Assembly (NCBI RefSeq): GCF_004522235.1 | Contig: NZ_SDLT01000007.1 | Coordinates: 174,332-238,331 of the forward strand | DNA length: 64,000 nt | Origin: Amycolatopsis nivea | GTDB lineage: Bacteria > Actinomycetota > Actinomycetes > Mycobacteriales > Pseudonocardiaceae | Reading direction: 5' to 3' | Shown: piece by piece, positions 23,129 through 31,996 of the stretch | Layout of the letters: each line of letters starts with the position of its first letter | Position numbering within the stretch: position 1 is the first letter of the stretch | Translations under genes and position numbers: made by a program | The notes under the pieces: model-generated | Database searches by the model: none | Told to the model about the DNA's origin: nothing | The model's input: only the letters and a program-made list of their open reading frames with translations

Positions 23129-26005
23129 TTACTTCGACTTCGTCGCGGTGCTGCTCCGCTTCGCCGGCGCCTTCTTCGCAGTAGTCGACTTCGCCGCCGC
23201 CGACTTGGTCGTGGTCGACTTCGTCGCGGTGGACTTCGCCGGTGCCTTGCGCGTGGTCCGCTTCTTCGGAGCCGGGCCCTTCGCGCGCTTCTCCGCCAGC
23301 AGCTCGGCGGCGCGCTCCGCGGTGAGTTCCTCGATGCTGTCGGACTTCCGCAGCGTCGCGTTGTACTCGCCGTCGGTCACGTACGGGCCGAAGCGGCCGT
23401 CCTTGACCACCATCGGCTTGCCCGACACCGGGTCGTCGCCGAGTTCCTTCAGCGGCGGACGCGCGGTGGCCGACCGGCCGCGCTGCTTCGGCTCCGAATA
23501 GATCTTCAGCGCCTCTTCCAGCGTGATCGAGAACAGCTGGTCCTCGGTCTGGATCGACCGCGAGTCCGTGCCCTTCTTCAGGTACGGCCCGTAGCGCCCG
23601 TTCTGCGCGGTGATCTCGTCGCCCGACTCCGGGTCCTTGCCCACGACGCGCGGCAGCGAAAGCAGCTTCAGCGCGTCGTCGAGCGTGATCGTCTCGATCG
23701 ACATCGACTTGAACAGCGAGCCCGTACGCGGCTTCGGCAGCTTCGCCTTCGCGGCCTTCTTCTGCGCCGCCGTTGCGTCCTCAGGCAGCTCCGGCTCAGG
23801 CAGCAGCTCCGTGACGTACGGGCCGAAGCGGCCTTCCTTCGCCACGATCTCGTGCCCGCTGACCGGATCGGTGCCCAGCACGCGACCTTCCTGCGGCGTC
23901 GCGAAGAGCTTCTCCGCGATCTCCGCCGTCAGCTCGTCCGGCGGCAGGTCTTCGGGCAGGTTCGCGCGCTGCGACTCGCCGTTGACCTCGCGCTCCAGGT
24001 ACGGCCCGTAGCGGCCGACGCGCACCACGACCTGGTGCCCTTCGGCGTCGCTGAACATCGGGATCGAGTTGATCTCGCGCGCATCGATGCCCTCGACGCT
24101 GCCGTCGACCAGCTTCTTCAGCCCGCCGAGCCGGCCGACCGAACCCTCGACGCCGAAGTCGCCGCCGAAGTAGAACTTCGACAGCCATTCGACGCGGTGC
24201 TCGTCGCCGCTGGCGATGCGGTCCAGCTCGTCCTCGAGACCGGCGGTGAAGTTGTAGTCCACCAGCCGTTCGAAGTGCCGCTCCAGCAAGCCGATCACCG
24301 CGAACGCGACCCACGACGGAACGAGGGCGGAGCCCTTCTTCCAGACGTAGCCGCGGTCCTGGATGGTCTTGATGATCGACGCGTACGTCGACGGGCGGCC
24401 GATGCCCAGCTCTTCCAGCTTGCTGACCAGGCTCGGCTCGGAGTAGCGCGCGGGCGGCGACGTGGAGTGGCCGTCCGCGGACAGCTCGGGCGCGGTCAGG
24501 CCCTGGTCCTTGACCAGCACCGGAAGCCGGCTCTGCTTGTCGTCGGCCTCGCCGCCGGCCTCGGAGTCGACTGCCTCGACGTACGCCTTCAGGAAGCCGG
24601 CGAAGGTGATCGTGCGGCCCGAAGCGGCGAAGGTGCACTCCTCGCCGGTCGTGGCGGTGCCGATGATGCGCACCGACATCGTGGTGCCCTTCGCGTCCGC
24701 CATCTGCGACGCGATCGTGCGCTGCCAGATCATCTCGTAGAGCCGGAACTCGTCGGTGTCCAGCTCTTTCGCGACCTGGCCCGGCGTACGGAAGACCTCG
24801 CCCGACGGACGGATCGCCTCGTGCGCTTCCTGCGCGTTCTTCACCTTGCGCGTGTACTGGCGCGGCGACGGCGAGACGTACTCCTTGCCGTACAGCTGCG
24901 TTGCCTGGCTTCGCGCGGCCGTGATCGCCGACTCCGACAGCGTCGTGGAGTCGGTACGCATATAAGTGATGTAACCGTTCTCGTACAGCTTCTGCGCGAC
25001 CCGCATCGTGCGCTCGGAGGTGAAGCGCAGCTTGCGGCCCGCCTCCTGCTGCAGCGTCGACGTCATGAACGGCGCGTACGGCTTCCGCGTGTACGGCTTC
25101 TCTTCGACGCTCGCGACCTTGAAGTCGCGGTTCTGCAGCCCCTGGGCCAGCGCCCGGGCGTCGGACTCGCCGAGCACGCGGATGTCCGCGGTGTTGCCCT
25201 TGAGCTGACCGTTGGAGTCGAAGTCCCGGCCCGTCGCGAGGCGCGCACCGTCGACCGCGATGAGCCGCGAGGGGAACGTACGCGGCGAAGCGTCTTCGCC
25301 AGCGTCCATGGTCGCCGAGATGTCCCAGTACGACGCCGAGGTGAAGCGCATCCGCTCGCGCTCGCGCTCCACGACGATCCGCGTCGCCACGGACTGCACG
25401 CGGCCCGCCGAGAGCTTCGGCATGACCTTCTTCCACAGCACCGGCGAGACCTCGTAGCCGTAAAGCCGGTCGAGGATGCGGCGGGTTTCCTGCGCGTCGA
25501 CGAGGTCGGCGTCCAGCTCGCGAGTGGCCGCGGCGGCGGCCTGGATGGCCTGCTCGGTGACCTCGTGGAAGACCATCCGGCGCACCGGGACCTTGGGCTT
25601 CAAGGTCTCCAGCAGGTGCCAGGCGATGGCCTCGCCCTCGCGGTCGGGGTCCGTCGCGAGGTAGAGCTCGTCGACGTCCTTCAGCAGCCCCTTCAGCTCG
25701 GTGACCTTGGACTTCTTGTCCGGGGTCACGATGTAGAGCGGCTTGAAGTCGTTGTCGATGTCGACGCCGAGCCGGGCCCACGATTCGCCCTTGTACTGCG
25801 CGGGGACGTCAGCGGCGCCGCGGGGCAGGTCCCGGATGTGCCCGACGGAGGACTCGACGACGTAGTTGCCGCCGAGATAAGGGGCGATCTTGCGGGCCTT
25901 GGTAGGCGACTCGACGATCACCAGCCGCCGTCGATCGGCACCGTTGCCCCCGGCGCCGCTCTTCTTGGTCCGTGTTCCTGCCACGCTGCCCTGCTCTCCA
26001 CTCAT
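23129..26005 (-). CDS. topA: DNA topoisomerase I
   Basis: Type IA topoisomerase that relaxes negative supercoils; 958 residues. The Toprim domain starts LVIVESPTKARKI (about residue 28) and contains DPDREGEAIAWHL. The catalytic tyrosine is in ENGYITYMRTDS (about residue 345). The C-terminal part has repeated G-R-[YF]-G-P-Y motifs (four copies: GRYGPYLE, GRFGPYVT, GRYGPYLK, GRFGPYVT) that form the actinobacterial-type DNA-binding repeats. It ends in a Lys/Ala/Thr tail of about 50 residues (KKAPAKRSSTATKSK), which in mycobacterial and streptomycete enzymes promotes processive strand passage. No four-cysteine zinc fingers are seen. ATG at 26005. Confidence 0.98.
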   Translation of the reverse strand: MSGEQGSVAGTRTKKSGAGGNGADRRRLVIVESPTKARKIAPYLGGNYVVESSVGHIRDLPRGAADVPAQYKGESWARLGVDIDNDFKPLYIVTPDKKSKVTELKGLLKDVDELYLATDPDREGEAIAWHLLETLKPKVPVRRMVFHEVTEQAIQAAAAATRELDADLVDAQETRRILDRLYGYEVSPVLWKKVMPKLSAGRVQSVATRIVVERERERMRFTSASYWDISATMDAGEDASPRTFPSRLIAVDGARLATGRDFDSNGQLKGNTADIRVLGESDARALAQGLQNRDFKVASVEEKPYTRKPYAPFMTSTLQQEAGRKLRFTSERTMRVAQKLYENGYITYMRTDSTTLSESAITAARSQATQLYGKEYVSPSPRQYTRKVKNAQEAHEAIRPSGEVFRTPGQVAKELDTDEFRLYEMIWQRTIASQMADAKGTTMSVRIIGTATTGEECTFAASGRTITFAGFLKAYVEAVDSEAGGEADDKQSRLPVLVKDQGLTAPELSADGHSTSPPARYSEPSLVSKLEELGIGRPSTYASIIKTIQDRGYVWKKGSALVPSWVAFAVIGLLERHFERLVDYNFTAGLEDELDRIASGDEHRVEWLSKFYFGGDFGVEGSVGRLGGLKKLVDGSVEGIDAREINSIPMFSDAEGHQVVVRVGRYGPYLEREVNGESQRANLPEDLPPDELTAEIAEKLFATPQEGRVLGTDPVSGHEIVAKEGRFGPYVTELLPEPELPEDATAAQKKAAKAKLPKPRTGSLFKSMSIETITLDDALKLLSLPRVVGKDPESGDEITAQNGRYGPYLKKGTDSRSIQTEDQLFSITLEEALKIYSEPKQRGRSATARPPLKELGDDPVSGKPMVVKDGRFGPYVTDGEYNATLRKSDSIEELTAERAAELLAEKRAKGPAPKKRTTRKAPAKSTATKSTTTKSAAAKSTTAKKAPAKRSSTATKSK

Positions 26006-26311
26006 CTCCGCGCCGCCGCAGCGGCGCTCTCACCCCTGCACCAGAGGGGTACTGCGCCCGCGTCTCGACCTGTCAGTGTGCACGTCCCCAGTGTCCGCGC
26101 AGCGCCGAGGTGCCCTGACGAGCCGCCGGGCCCTTGCCCGTCGGATCGCCGCTGACCTCGGCGATGTTTCCTTTCCACACCTAGCACGTGATATCGGACA
26201 CGTGCCGTGCAGGGTAACCGGTCATACCACCGATACCCTCCGTTAGACGGTGGCGGGTCCAAGGACGTCGACGGTTCACTTATTCCTCCCCCCAGCCGAA
26301 AGGAACCCACC
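26006..26311. other. Divergent intergenic region topA / serine protease, with a palindrome
   Basis: About 300 bases with no gene. A 22-base inverted repeat GCACGTG-N8-CACGTGC at 26184-26205 is a possible operator or symmetric promoter element for either gene. No other feature is clear. Confidence 0.45.
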
Positions 26312-27127
26312 ATGATCCGCCGACTGGTTGGCACCGCGATCGCCATCACGGCGACGTTCGCGCTGGTCACCGCCCCCGAAGCGAGCGCGGCGACCACCAC
26401 GTTCACCGGTGCCGTGGCGCTGTCCAACTGCTCTGGTTCGGTCGTGAAACCGGCCGCCACGCCGATGGACGCGCCCGCGATGGTGCTCTCGAACGGGCAC
26501 TGTCTCGAAGACGGCATGCCCGATCCGGGGCAGGTGATCGTCGGGCAGCCTTCGAACCGCTCGTTCGACCTGCTGTCGCCGGACGGGCAGAGCTCGGTGG
26601 GCACCGTGACCGCGACCAAGGTCGTCTACGCGACGATGACCGACACCGACATCTCGCTCTACCAGCTGAGCGACACCTACGCCGACATCGAGCAGAAGTA
26701 CAGCGTGCCGCCGCTCGAACTGGTCAACACCCACCCGCAGGCCGGCACGCCGATCGACGTGGTGTCCGGGTACTGGAAGCAGATCTACTCCTGCTCGATC
26801 GACGGTTTCGTGCACGAACTGCACGAGAACAACTGGGTCTGGAAGGACTCGATCCGGTACGTGCCGGGCTGCGCGACCATCGGCGGCACGTCCGGTTCGC
26901 CGGTCGTCGACCGCAACACCGGCAAGGTCATCGGCGTGAACAACACGTCCAACGACGACGGCCAGCGCTGCACGCTGAACAACCCGTGCGAGGTCGACGA
27001 AGCGGGCAACGTGACCGTGCGGCCGAACTACAAGTACGGCCAGGAGACCTACGGAATCCCGGCCTGCCTGACCCCGGCCAACGAGATCGACCTCAACCAG
27101 CAGGGCTGCACCCTGCCGAAACCGTAA
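26312..27127 (+). CDS. Secreted trypsin-like serine protease
   Basis: A 271-residue exported protease of the chymotrypsin fold. The signal peptide is MIRRLVGTAIAITATFALVTAPEASA. The catalytic triad is visible: His63 (LSNGHCLE), Asp113 (TDTDISLY) and Ser196 (GGTSGSPVV). Several Cys residues suggest disulfides (Cys40/Cys64 as the loop around the histidine, plus pairs at YSCSID, PGCATI, QRCTLNNPC, PACLT and GCTLP). The ATG at 26312 follows aaaggaacccacc. It is monocistronic with a terminator. The natural substrate is unknown. Confidence 0.9.
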   Translation: MIRRLVGTAIAITATFALVTAPEASAATTTFTGAVALSNCSGSVVKPAATPMDAPAMVLSNGHCLEDGMPDPGQVIVGQPSNRSFDLLSPDGQSSVGTVTATKVVYATMTDTDISLYQLSDTYADIEQKYSVPPLELVNTHPQAGTPIDVVSGYWKQIYSCSIDGFVHELHENNWVWKDSIRYVPGCATIGGTSGSPVVDRNTGKVIGVNNTSNDDGQRCTLNNPCEVDEAGNVTVRPNYKYGQETYGIPACLTPANEIDLNQQGCTLPKP

Positions 27128-27140
27128 GACACGTCCTCGG

Positions 27141-27183
27141 AAAGGTCCCTCGTCGCTCCGCTGAGCGATGGGGGACCTTTTTC
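27141..27183. terminator. Intrinsic terminator after the serine protease
   Basis: Hairpin aaaggtccc...gggaccttt with an internal CGCT/AGCG stem, followed by TTTTT. It lies between convergent genes. Confidence 0.8.
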
Positions 27184-27192
27184 TGCGCGGCT

Positions 27193-27894
27193 CTACCCCA
27201 CAGCCTCCAGTAAATACTGTGAAGGGCTCTCCGCCGGAGCACCTCGGCGCGGCTCCCCCGCCGTCCGTTCGCGGCGTTCCCCGGCCGGCGGCAGCTCCGG
27301 CCACGCCGCCTCCGCGCCCGCCGGAGGTTCGCCGATCAGCTCCAGCAGACCGGCCAGCCTCCGCCGCCCGCTGACACGCACCGCGGGCTGCTCCGCCTTC
27401 GGACCGAGCAACCGGGCCTGGACGCCCAGCGGCGCGAGCACGGCCAGCAGCTCCTCGTGCATTCCTGGGGCCAGCGGATCGACTCCTAGCAAGTAGCCAC
27501 CAGGTTCGGGACGACCTGCCGCGAGCGCCCACATCCGGAGCATCGCACCGCTCAGCCGGAAGCCGCCGGGCACCGCCTTGCCCGAATCGTCCTCCGCCGG
27601 ACCGGTGTGTCCCGGCCGCAGCCACTGTTCGGCGAGCCCGAGCAGATCGACCCGGAACGACGTGCGCACCTGCGGACTGCCGCAGTCGGCCACCGCGACC
27701 TGCGCGTCCGCACCCCGGCTCCGGCATTCGCGCGCCAGCACCCGAGCCCGCCACGACTCCTCGACCAGCACCGACAGCCGCGCCGCCGTGCGGCCGAACC
27801 CGGTGATCTGCCCTTGACAGCACAACAGCCCGGCCAGGTCTGGCAGGCCCGGGCCGGTCGCCTCCGCCGAGAACAGCGAGATCGTCCGATCCAC
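27193..27894 (-). CDS. WhiA-like LAGLIDADG-fold protein lacking the DNA-binding domain
   Basis: A 233-residue protein whose order of segments follows sporulation regulator WhiA: an N-terminal LAGLLCCQGQITGFG with ARLSVLVEESWRARVLAREC, then a spacer (GGFRLSG), then AMLRMWALAAGRPEPGGYLL and HEELLAVLAPLGVQARLL. These correspond to the two halves of the WhiA LAGLIDADG domain. The WhiA C-terminal helix-turn-helix (about 90 residues) is missing; the tail is Pro/Arg/Glu-rich instead. The assignment is by pattern, not search. The GTG at 27894 is preferred: a -10-like TATCAT ends six bases upstream and a LexA-like box overlaps it, implying a leaderless transcript. It could act by interfering with or binding WhiA-type partners, which is speculation. 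Confidence 0.6.
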   Translation of the reverse strand: MDRTISLFSAEATGPGLPDLAGLLCCQGQITGFGRTAARLSVLVEESWRARVLARECRSRGADAQVAVADCGSPQVRTSFRVDLLGLAEQWLRPGHTGPAEDDSGKAVPGGFRLSGAMLRMWALAAGRPEPGGYLLGVDPLAPGMHEELLAVLAPLGVQARLLGPKAEQPAVRVSGRRRLAGLLELIGEPPAGAEAAWPELPPAGERRERTAGEPRRGAPAESPSQYLLEAVG

Positions 27895-27904
27895 GCCGCG
27901 ATGA

Positions 27905-27920
27905 TAGAACACAAGTTCGA
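27905..27920. promoter_or_regulatory. LexA-like SOS box, one mismatch
   Basis: On the minus strand TCGAAC-TTGT-GTTCTA, matching 11 of the 12 fixed positions of TCGAAC-N4-GTTCGA. It overlaps the candidate -10 (TATCAT) of the WhiA-like gene and is 68 bases from the divergent nucleotidyltransferase start. Confidence 0.6.
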
Positions 27921-27969
27921 TTAAAGGCGAGCGTCACACCGAGGTTTTTCCCGGGCACACAGTGTTGCC

Positions 27970-27983
27970 GGTATAGTAATACC
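27970..27983. promoter_or_regulatory. Palindrome over the nucleotidyltransferase -10 region
   Basis: GGTAT-AGTA-ATACC, a perfect 5+4+5 palindrome that includes TATAGT, a good -10 hexamer for the rightward gene. It is either a repressor site or a chance feature of the promoter. Confidence 0.4.
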
Positions 27984-27987
27984 AGCA

Positions 27988-28767
27988 TTGGGGGTTCCTT
28001 TGTTCGAAGTCGCCGAACGCGTCCGGGTGCGCGCCGAGCTGATCGCCGCGGCCCGCAACGACGCGGACATCGCAGGTGCCGCGCTGGTCGGATCGGCCGC
28101 TCGCGGGACCGAGGACCGCTGGTCGGACATCGACCTCGTCCTTCAGCTCGCGGAGAACGCGGACGAACTCGCAGTCGTCGCACGCTGGACTCAGTCGCTC
28201 GACGAGAAGTTCGGCGTCGCCGACACCCTCGACGTGACCTCGCGCGAAGGAGTTCGCTACCGGGTCTTTCTCCTCGGCTCCTCGCTCCAGGTCGACTTGT
28301 CCTTCTGGCCCCACGAGCTGTTCCGGGCCACGGAGGACGGTTTTCAGCTCGTTTTCGGCCAGGCCAACGAGCCGACCCGCGCCGCGGAACCGGGCAGCGA
28401 GCAGGTGATCGGCATGGCCTGGCTGTACGCGCTGCACGCCCGCTCGGCCATCGCCCGCGGACGGACGTGGCAAGCCGTCCTGATGCTCGACGACCTTCGC
28501 GACCAGATCATCGCGCTGGAATGCCTGCGGCACGGCTTGAATCCTTGGCACGGGCGCGAAGTCGACCGGCTGCCCGAACCGGTGCTGGCGACGCTGCGAG
28601 ACGGCCGGGCGGCGTCGGTCAGCTCGGCCGAGCTCGAACGGTCTCGGCAGGCGCTGCTTCAGCACTACCTGTCCGCCGTCGCGCACCATGACGCGGAGCG
28701 CGCCGCCGCGCTTCGACGGGCGCTCGATCCTGATCAGCGTGGCGCGGGCGGGACGACCAGCTGCTGA
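27988..28767 (+). CDS. Nucleotidyltransferase (pol beta superfamily), aminoglycoside-adenylyltransferase-like
   Basis: A 259-residue soluble protein with the pol beta nucleotidyltransferase core: Gly35-Ser36 in ALVGSAARG, the metal-binding pair Asp47-x-Asp49 in WSDIDLVL, and a third acidic residue in LQVDLSFWP. The helical C-terminal domain follows. Proteins of this build transfer a nucleotide to small molecules (for example aminoglycosides) or macromolecules; the substrate here is unknown. The start is unusual: TTG at 27988 or TTG at 28000, the latter with GGGGG in front. A TATAGT -10 just upstream makes a short or absent leader likely. Its 3' end overlaps the convergent lipoprotein gene by 34 bases. 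Confidence 0.8.
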   Translation: MGVPLFEVAERVRVRAELIAAARNDADIAGAALVGSAARGTEDRWSDIDLVLQLAENADELAVVARWTQSLDEKFGVADTLDVTSREGVRYRVFLLGSSLQVDLSFWPHELFRATEDGFQLVFGQANEPTRAAEPGSEQVIGMAWLYALHARSAIARGRTWQAVLMLDDLRDQIIALECLRHGLNPWHGREVDRLPEPVLATLRDGRAASVSSAELERSRQALLQHYLSAVAHHDAERAAALRRALDPDQRGAGGTTSC

Positions 28768-29321
28768 CAGCCCGCCGCGCGCTTGCCCGCCGCGGACAGG
28801 GCTGGCGTCGCGTCCAAGCCCTTGAGGACGTCGAGCCGGGAAATCTGGTCGATAGCCGATTTGGCGTCGTCCAGCGCCGCTTTCACCGCGGCCGGATTGT
28901 CGGCCGCGTCGAGTTTGCCGCGCACCTCGTTCGCCTGCTGCCGCACCGAAGCGAACTGGCCGAGCAAAGCCGTGCGCGCCGGTTCACCGCCGGGCAGCGG
29001 CGCGGGACCGACCCGGTGCAACCCGGACACGGTCTGGTCGATGCCGCGGGCGACCGACGCCAGAAGATCGCTCGACGTGCGAGTGGCCTGCGCTGACGAA
29101 CTCGGATCGATCGAAGGAAGATTCGCCAGCGCACGAACCAGGTGCGTGACCGCCCCGCAGTATCCGTCGGCCCATTTCGCGGCCGGATCGGACTGGCCCG
29201 CGGTTTCCGAGTGCCCGCCGGACACGACCTGCTCGGTCGGCGGCGGCGGTTGCCCGCAGCCCGTGAGCCCTATCCCGATTCCTGTTGCCAGCGCGGCTAA
29301 ACCGGTCCACCGCGGCCGCAC
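28734..29321 (-). CDS. Putative lipoprotein of unknown function
   Basis: A 195-residue exported protein with a basic start (VRPRWT), a hydrophobic core and a lipobox LTGC at about residues 18-21, followed by a Pro/Gln-rich linker and a mostly helical domain (SDLLASVARGIDQTVSGLHRV, QFASVRQQANEVRGKLDAAD). Two Cys (GYCGAV and AGCQQL) could pair. GTG 29321 is chosen because AGGAG lies eight bases upstream; two other GTG codons just before it are possible. No family name is recognised. It is downstream of hppA in the same direction. Confidence 0.72.
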   Translation of the reverse strand: MRPRWTGLAALATGIGIGLTGCGQPPPPTEQVVSGGHSETAGQSDPAAKWADGYCGAVTHLVRALANLPSIDPSSSAQATRTSSDLLASVARGIDQTVSGLHRVGPAPLPGGEPARTALLGQFASVRQQANEVRGKLDAADNPAAVKAALDDAKSAIDQISRLDVLKGLDATPALSAAGKRAAGCQQLVVPPAPR

Positions 29322-29458
29322 CCGCACCACTCCTGTCCGTCGAGATCCGTGTCCTCCGCACGGTACCGACCCGTCAGTAGTCCGCAACTCGCCCCGGGGA
29401 GCGGACGCGAACGGGCCCGGCACGCACGAGGCGTACCGGGCCCGAATGGAGCAATGCG

Positions 29459-31744
29459 TCAGGCTTTCGCCTCCGCCGGAGTCTCCGACATGACGCTGCC
29501 GCGCCGCTTGGACACGACGATCGCCGCGACGATCACCGCGACCGCGACGACCGCGATCACGATCCGCCACGTGGTGTCCGCGCCGCCGCCGAGCGTCAGC
29601 GTGACCACCGCGGGCGCGATCAGCACCGAGACCAGGTTCATGACCTTGATCAGCGGGTTGATCGCGGGACCGGCGGTGTCCTTGAACGGGTCGCCGACGG
29701 TGTCGCCGATGATCGTCGCCTCGTGCGCGTCGGAACCCTTGCCGCCGTGGTTGCCGTCCTCGACGAGCTTCTTGGCGTTGTCCCAGGCACCACCGGAGTT
29801 GGCGAGGAAGATCGCCATCAGCGTGCCGGTCGCGATCGCGCCGGCCAGGTACCCGGCGAGCGCACCGGTGCCGAGACCGAAACCGACCGCGATCGGCGCG
29901 AAGACGGCCAGCAGACCCGGCGTCGCCAGTTCCCGCAGCGAATCGCGGGTGACGATGTCGACGACCCGGCCGTACTCGGGCCGCGTGGTGCCCTCCATGA
30001 TCCCGGGGATGTCGCGGAACTGGCGGCGCACCTCGTACACCACCGCGCCGGCGGCACGCGAAACCGCGTTGACCGCGAGACCGGAGAAGAGGAACACGAC
30101 CGCCGCGCCGACGATCACGCCGACCAGCGTGTTCGGGCTGACCACCTGGTTGACGAACGAGGACACCGCGGTGACCGCGCCCTCGCCGCGTTCGGCCACG
30201 GTTTTCGCGATCGCGTCCGAATAGGACCCGAACAGCGCAGTCGCCGCCAGCACCGCGGTGGCGATCGCGATGCCCTTGGTGATGGCCTTGGTGGTGTTGC
30301 CGACCGCGTCCAGTTCGGTGAGGATCTGCGCGGCCTTCTCGTCGACGTCGCCGGACATCTCGGCGATGCCCTGCGCGTTGTCCGAGACCGGGCCGAAGGT
30401 GTCCATCGCGACGATGACGCCGACGGTGGTCAGCAGGCCGGTGCCGGCCAGCGCCACCGCGAACAGCGCGACGCCGCCGCCGAGCAGGTAAGCGCCGAAC
30501 ACGGCCGCGCCGATCACCAGCGCGGTGTACACGGCGGACTCGAACCCGACCGAGATACCGGACAGGATCACCGTCGCCGCACCGGTTTCCGACGTCTTGC
30601 CGACGTCCTGCACCGGCTTGTGCTCGGTGCCGGTGTAGTAGCCGGTGATGCGCAGGATCAGCGCGGCGAGCACGATGCCGATGATCACCGAGACCGTCGC
30701 GATCACCGCGGGGTTGCCGGTGTTGTGCGCGTAGCCCTCGCCGAATTCGGCGAAGCTGTTCGGCAGGTACACGAACGCCGCGATCGCCGACAGCACCGCG
30801 GAAATGACCGCGGAGATGTAGAACGAGCGGTTGATCGTGACCAGGCCGCCCTCGCCTGCGCGCGCCTTGGTGATGTAGACGCCGATCACCGCGGTGATCA
30901 CGCCGATGGCGGGCACGATCAGCGGGAAGATCAGGCCGGACGCGCCGAACGCGGAGCTGCCGAGGATCAGCGCGGCGACGAGCATCACCGCGTAGGACTC
31001 GAAGAGGTCCGCGGCCATGCCCGCGCAGTCGCCGACGTTGTCGCCCACGTTGTCGGCGATCGTCGCGGCGTTGCGCGGGTCGTCCTCGGGGATACCCTGC
31101 TCGACCTTGCCGACCAGGTCGGCGCCGACGTCGGCGGCCTTGGTGAAGATGCCGCCGCCGACCCGCATGAACATGGCGATCAGCGCCGCGCCGAAACCGA
31201 AGCCCTCCAACACCTTCGGTGCCTGGCCGGTGTAGACGAGCACCACGACGGCCGCGCCGAAGAGGCCGAGCCCGACGGTGATCATGCCGACCACGCCGCC
31301 GGTGCGGAACGCCACGCGCATCGCCTTCTCGCGCCCGCCCTCCTCGCGCGACGCGGCGGCCACGCGCAGGTTCGCCTGCGTGGCCAGCCACATGCCGAGG
31401 TAGCCGATGGTGAACGAGAACGCCGCCCCGACGAGGAAGAAGATCGACCGGCCGATCCGTTCGCTCCAGTCGTCCGCGGGAAGCGCGAACAGGAGCAGGA
31501 ACACGATCACGCCGAAGATGGCGAGGGTGTTGCGCTGCCGCTTCAGGTATGCGGCCGCACCTTCCTGCACTGCCTTGGCGATGTCCTGCATCTTGGCGGT
31601 GCCCTGGCCCGCGGCCAGCACCTCCTTGAGCAGTACGTAACCGATGGCCAGTGCGACAAGGGCGACCACGGCGACCACACCGACGATGGTGTAGCCACCC
31701 CCGGAGAGCGTGATACCGCCCTCCGCGAGGAACTGCCGGGACAT
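29459..31744 (-). CDS. hppA: Membrane-bound proton-pumping pyrophosphatase
   Basis: Integral-membrane H+-PPase of about 16 helices, 761 residues, coupling PPi hydrolysis to proton export. The signature substrate-binding segment GGGIFTKAADVGADLVGKVE, with EDDPRN and ADNVGDNVGDCAGMAADLFESY after it, is intact. In the K+-switch region it reads GNTTKA (about residue 485): Lys at this place marks the K+-independent subclass. The ATG at 31744 begins MSRQFLAEGG after an aggacga element. With soluble Ppa at the other end of the window, the cell can either waste or save PPi energy. Confidence 0.97.
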   Translation of the reverse strand: MSRQFLAEGGITLSGGGYTIVGVVAVVALVALAIGYVLLKEVLAAGQGTAKMQDIAKAVQEGAAAYLKRQRNTLAIFGVIVFLLLFALPADDWSERIGRSIFFLVGAAFSFTIGYLGMWLATQANLRVAAASREEGGREKAMRVAFRTGGVVGMITVGLGLFGAAVVVLVYTGQAPKVLEGFGFGAALIAMFMRVGGGIFTKAADVGADLVGKVEQGIPEDDPRNAATIADNVGDNVGDCAGMAADLFESYAVMLVAALILGSSAFGASGLIFPLIVPAIGVITAVIGVYITKARAGEGGLVTINRSFYISAVISAVLSAIAAFVYLPNSFAEFGEGYAHNTGNPAVIATVSVIIGIVLAALILRITGYYTGTEHKPVQDVGKTSETGAATVILSGISVGFESAVYTALVIGAAVFGAYLLGGGVALFAVALAGTGLLTTVGVIVAMDTFGPVSDNAQGIAEMSGDVDEKAAQILTELDAVGNTTKAITKGIAIATAVLAATALFGSYSDAIAKTVAERGEGAVTAVSSFVNQVVSPNTLVGVIVGAAVVFLFSGLAVNAVSRAAGAVVYEVRRQFRDIPGIMEGTTRPEYGRVVDIVTRDSLRELATPGLLAVFAPIAVGFGLGTGALAGYLAGAIATGTLMAIFLANSGGAWDNAKKLVEDGNHGGKGSDAHEATIIGDTVGDPFKDTAGPAINPLIKVMNLVSVLIAPAVVTLTLGGGADTTWRIVIAVVAVAVIVAAIVVSKRRGSVMSETPAEAKA

Positions 31745-31996
31745 TCGTCCTCCTGGGAACGCCGTTTGGCCAGCGCGGGCCCGTCGTACCCGGCGCGCCT
31801 GCGCTGGCGTGGATCTGTGCCGAAGGACACGCTAGCCGTGCAAGCAATGCACGTCTCACATGACGCTCGCCACAGTGGGTGTGGATCGAGGGAGTGTATT
31901 GGTAGTGATCTGCGCGTCCGCAATGCGTCCCGGCGACAGCACGTTCGGTAACCTTGTGCGATTGGTCACTGGATCGATCTCGGCCAGGTTTTGTCG
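31745..31996. other. Divergent intergenic region hppA / helicase
   Basis: About 250 bases. It contains a palindrome CGTGCA-N5-TGCACG at 31837-31853, about 95 bases before the hppA start, which could be an operator. I see no LexA box, tRNA or small gene. Confidence 0.4.

Noticed and set aside
22745..26155. An 1136-codon open frame on the + strand opposite topA
   Set aside because: It is wholly antisense to topA, with an Arg/Leu-rich composition typical of shadow frames.
27895..27912. GTG at 27912 as the start of the WhiA-like gene
   Set aside because: It lies within the LexA-like box and upstream of the candidate -10 TATCAT, so it would not be in the transcript.
29723..31951. A 742-codon open frame opposite hppA
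   Set aside because: It is an Asp/His/Arg-rich antisense shadow of a highly conserved membrane protein.
31991..31993. TTG 31991 as the helicase start
   Set aside because: It is possible, but GTG 31997, six bases on, has better spacing from the CCAGG element. The choice is not firm.
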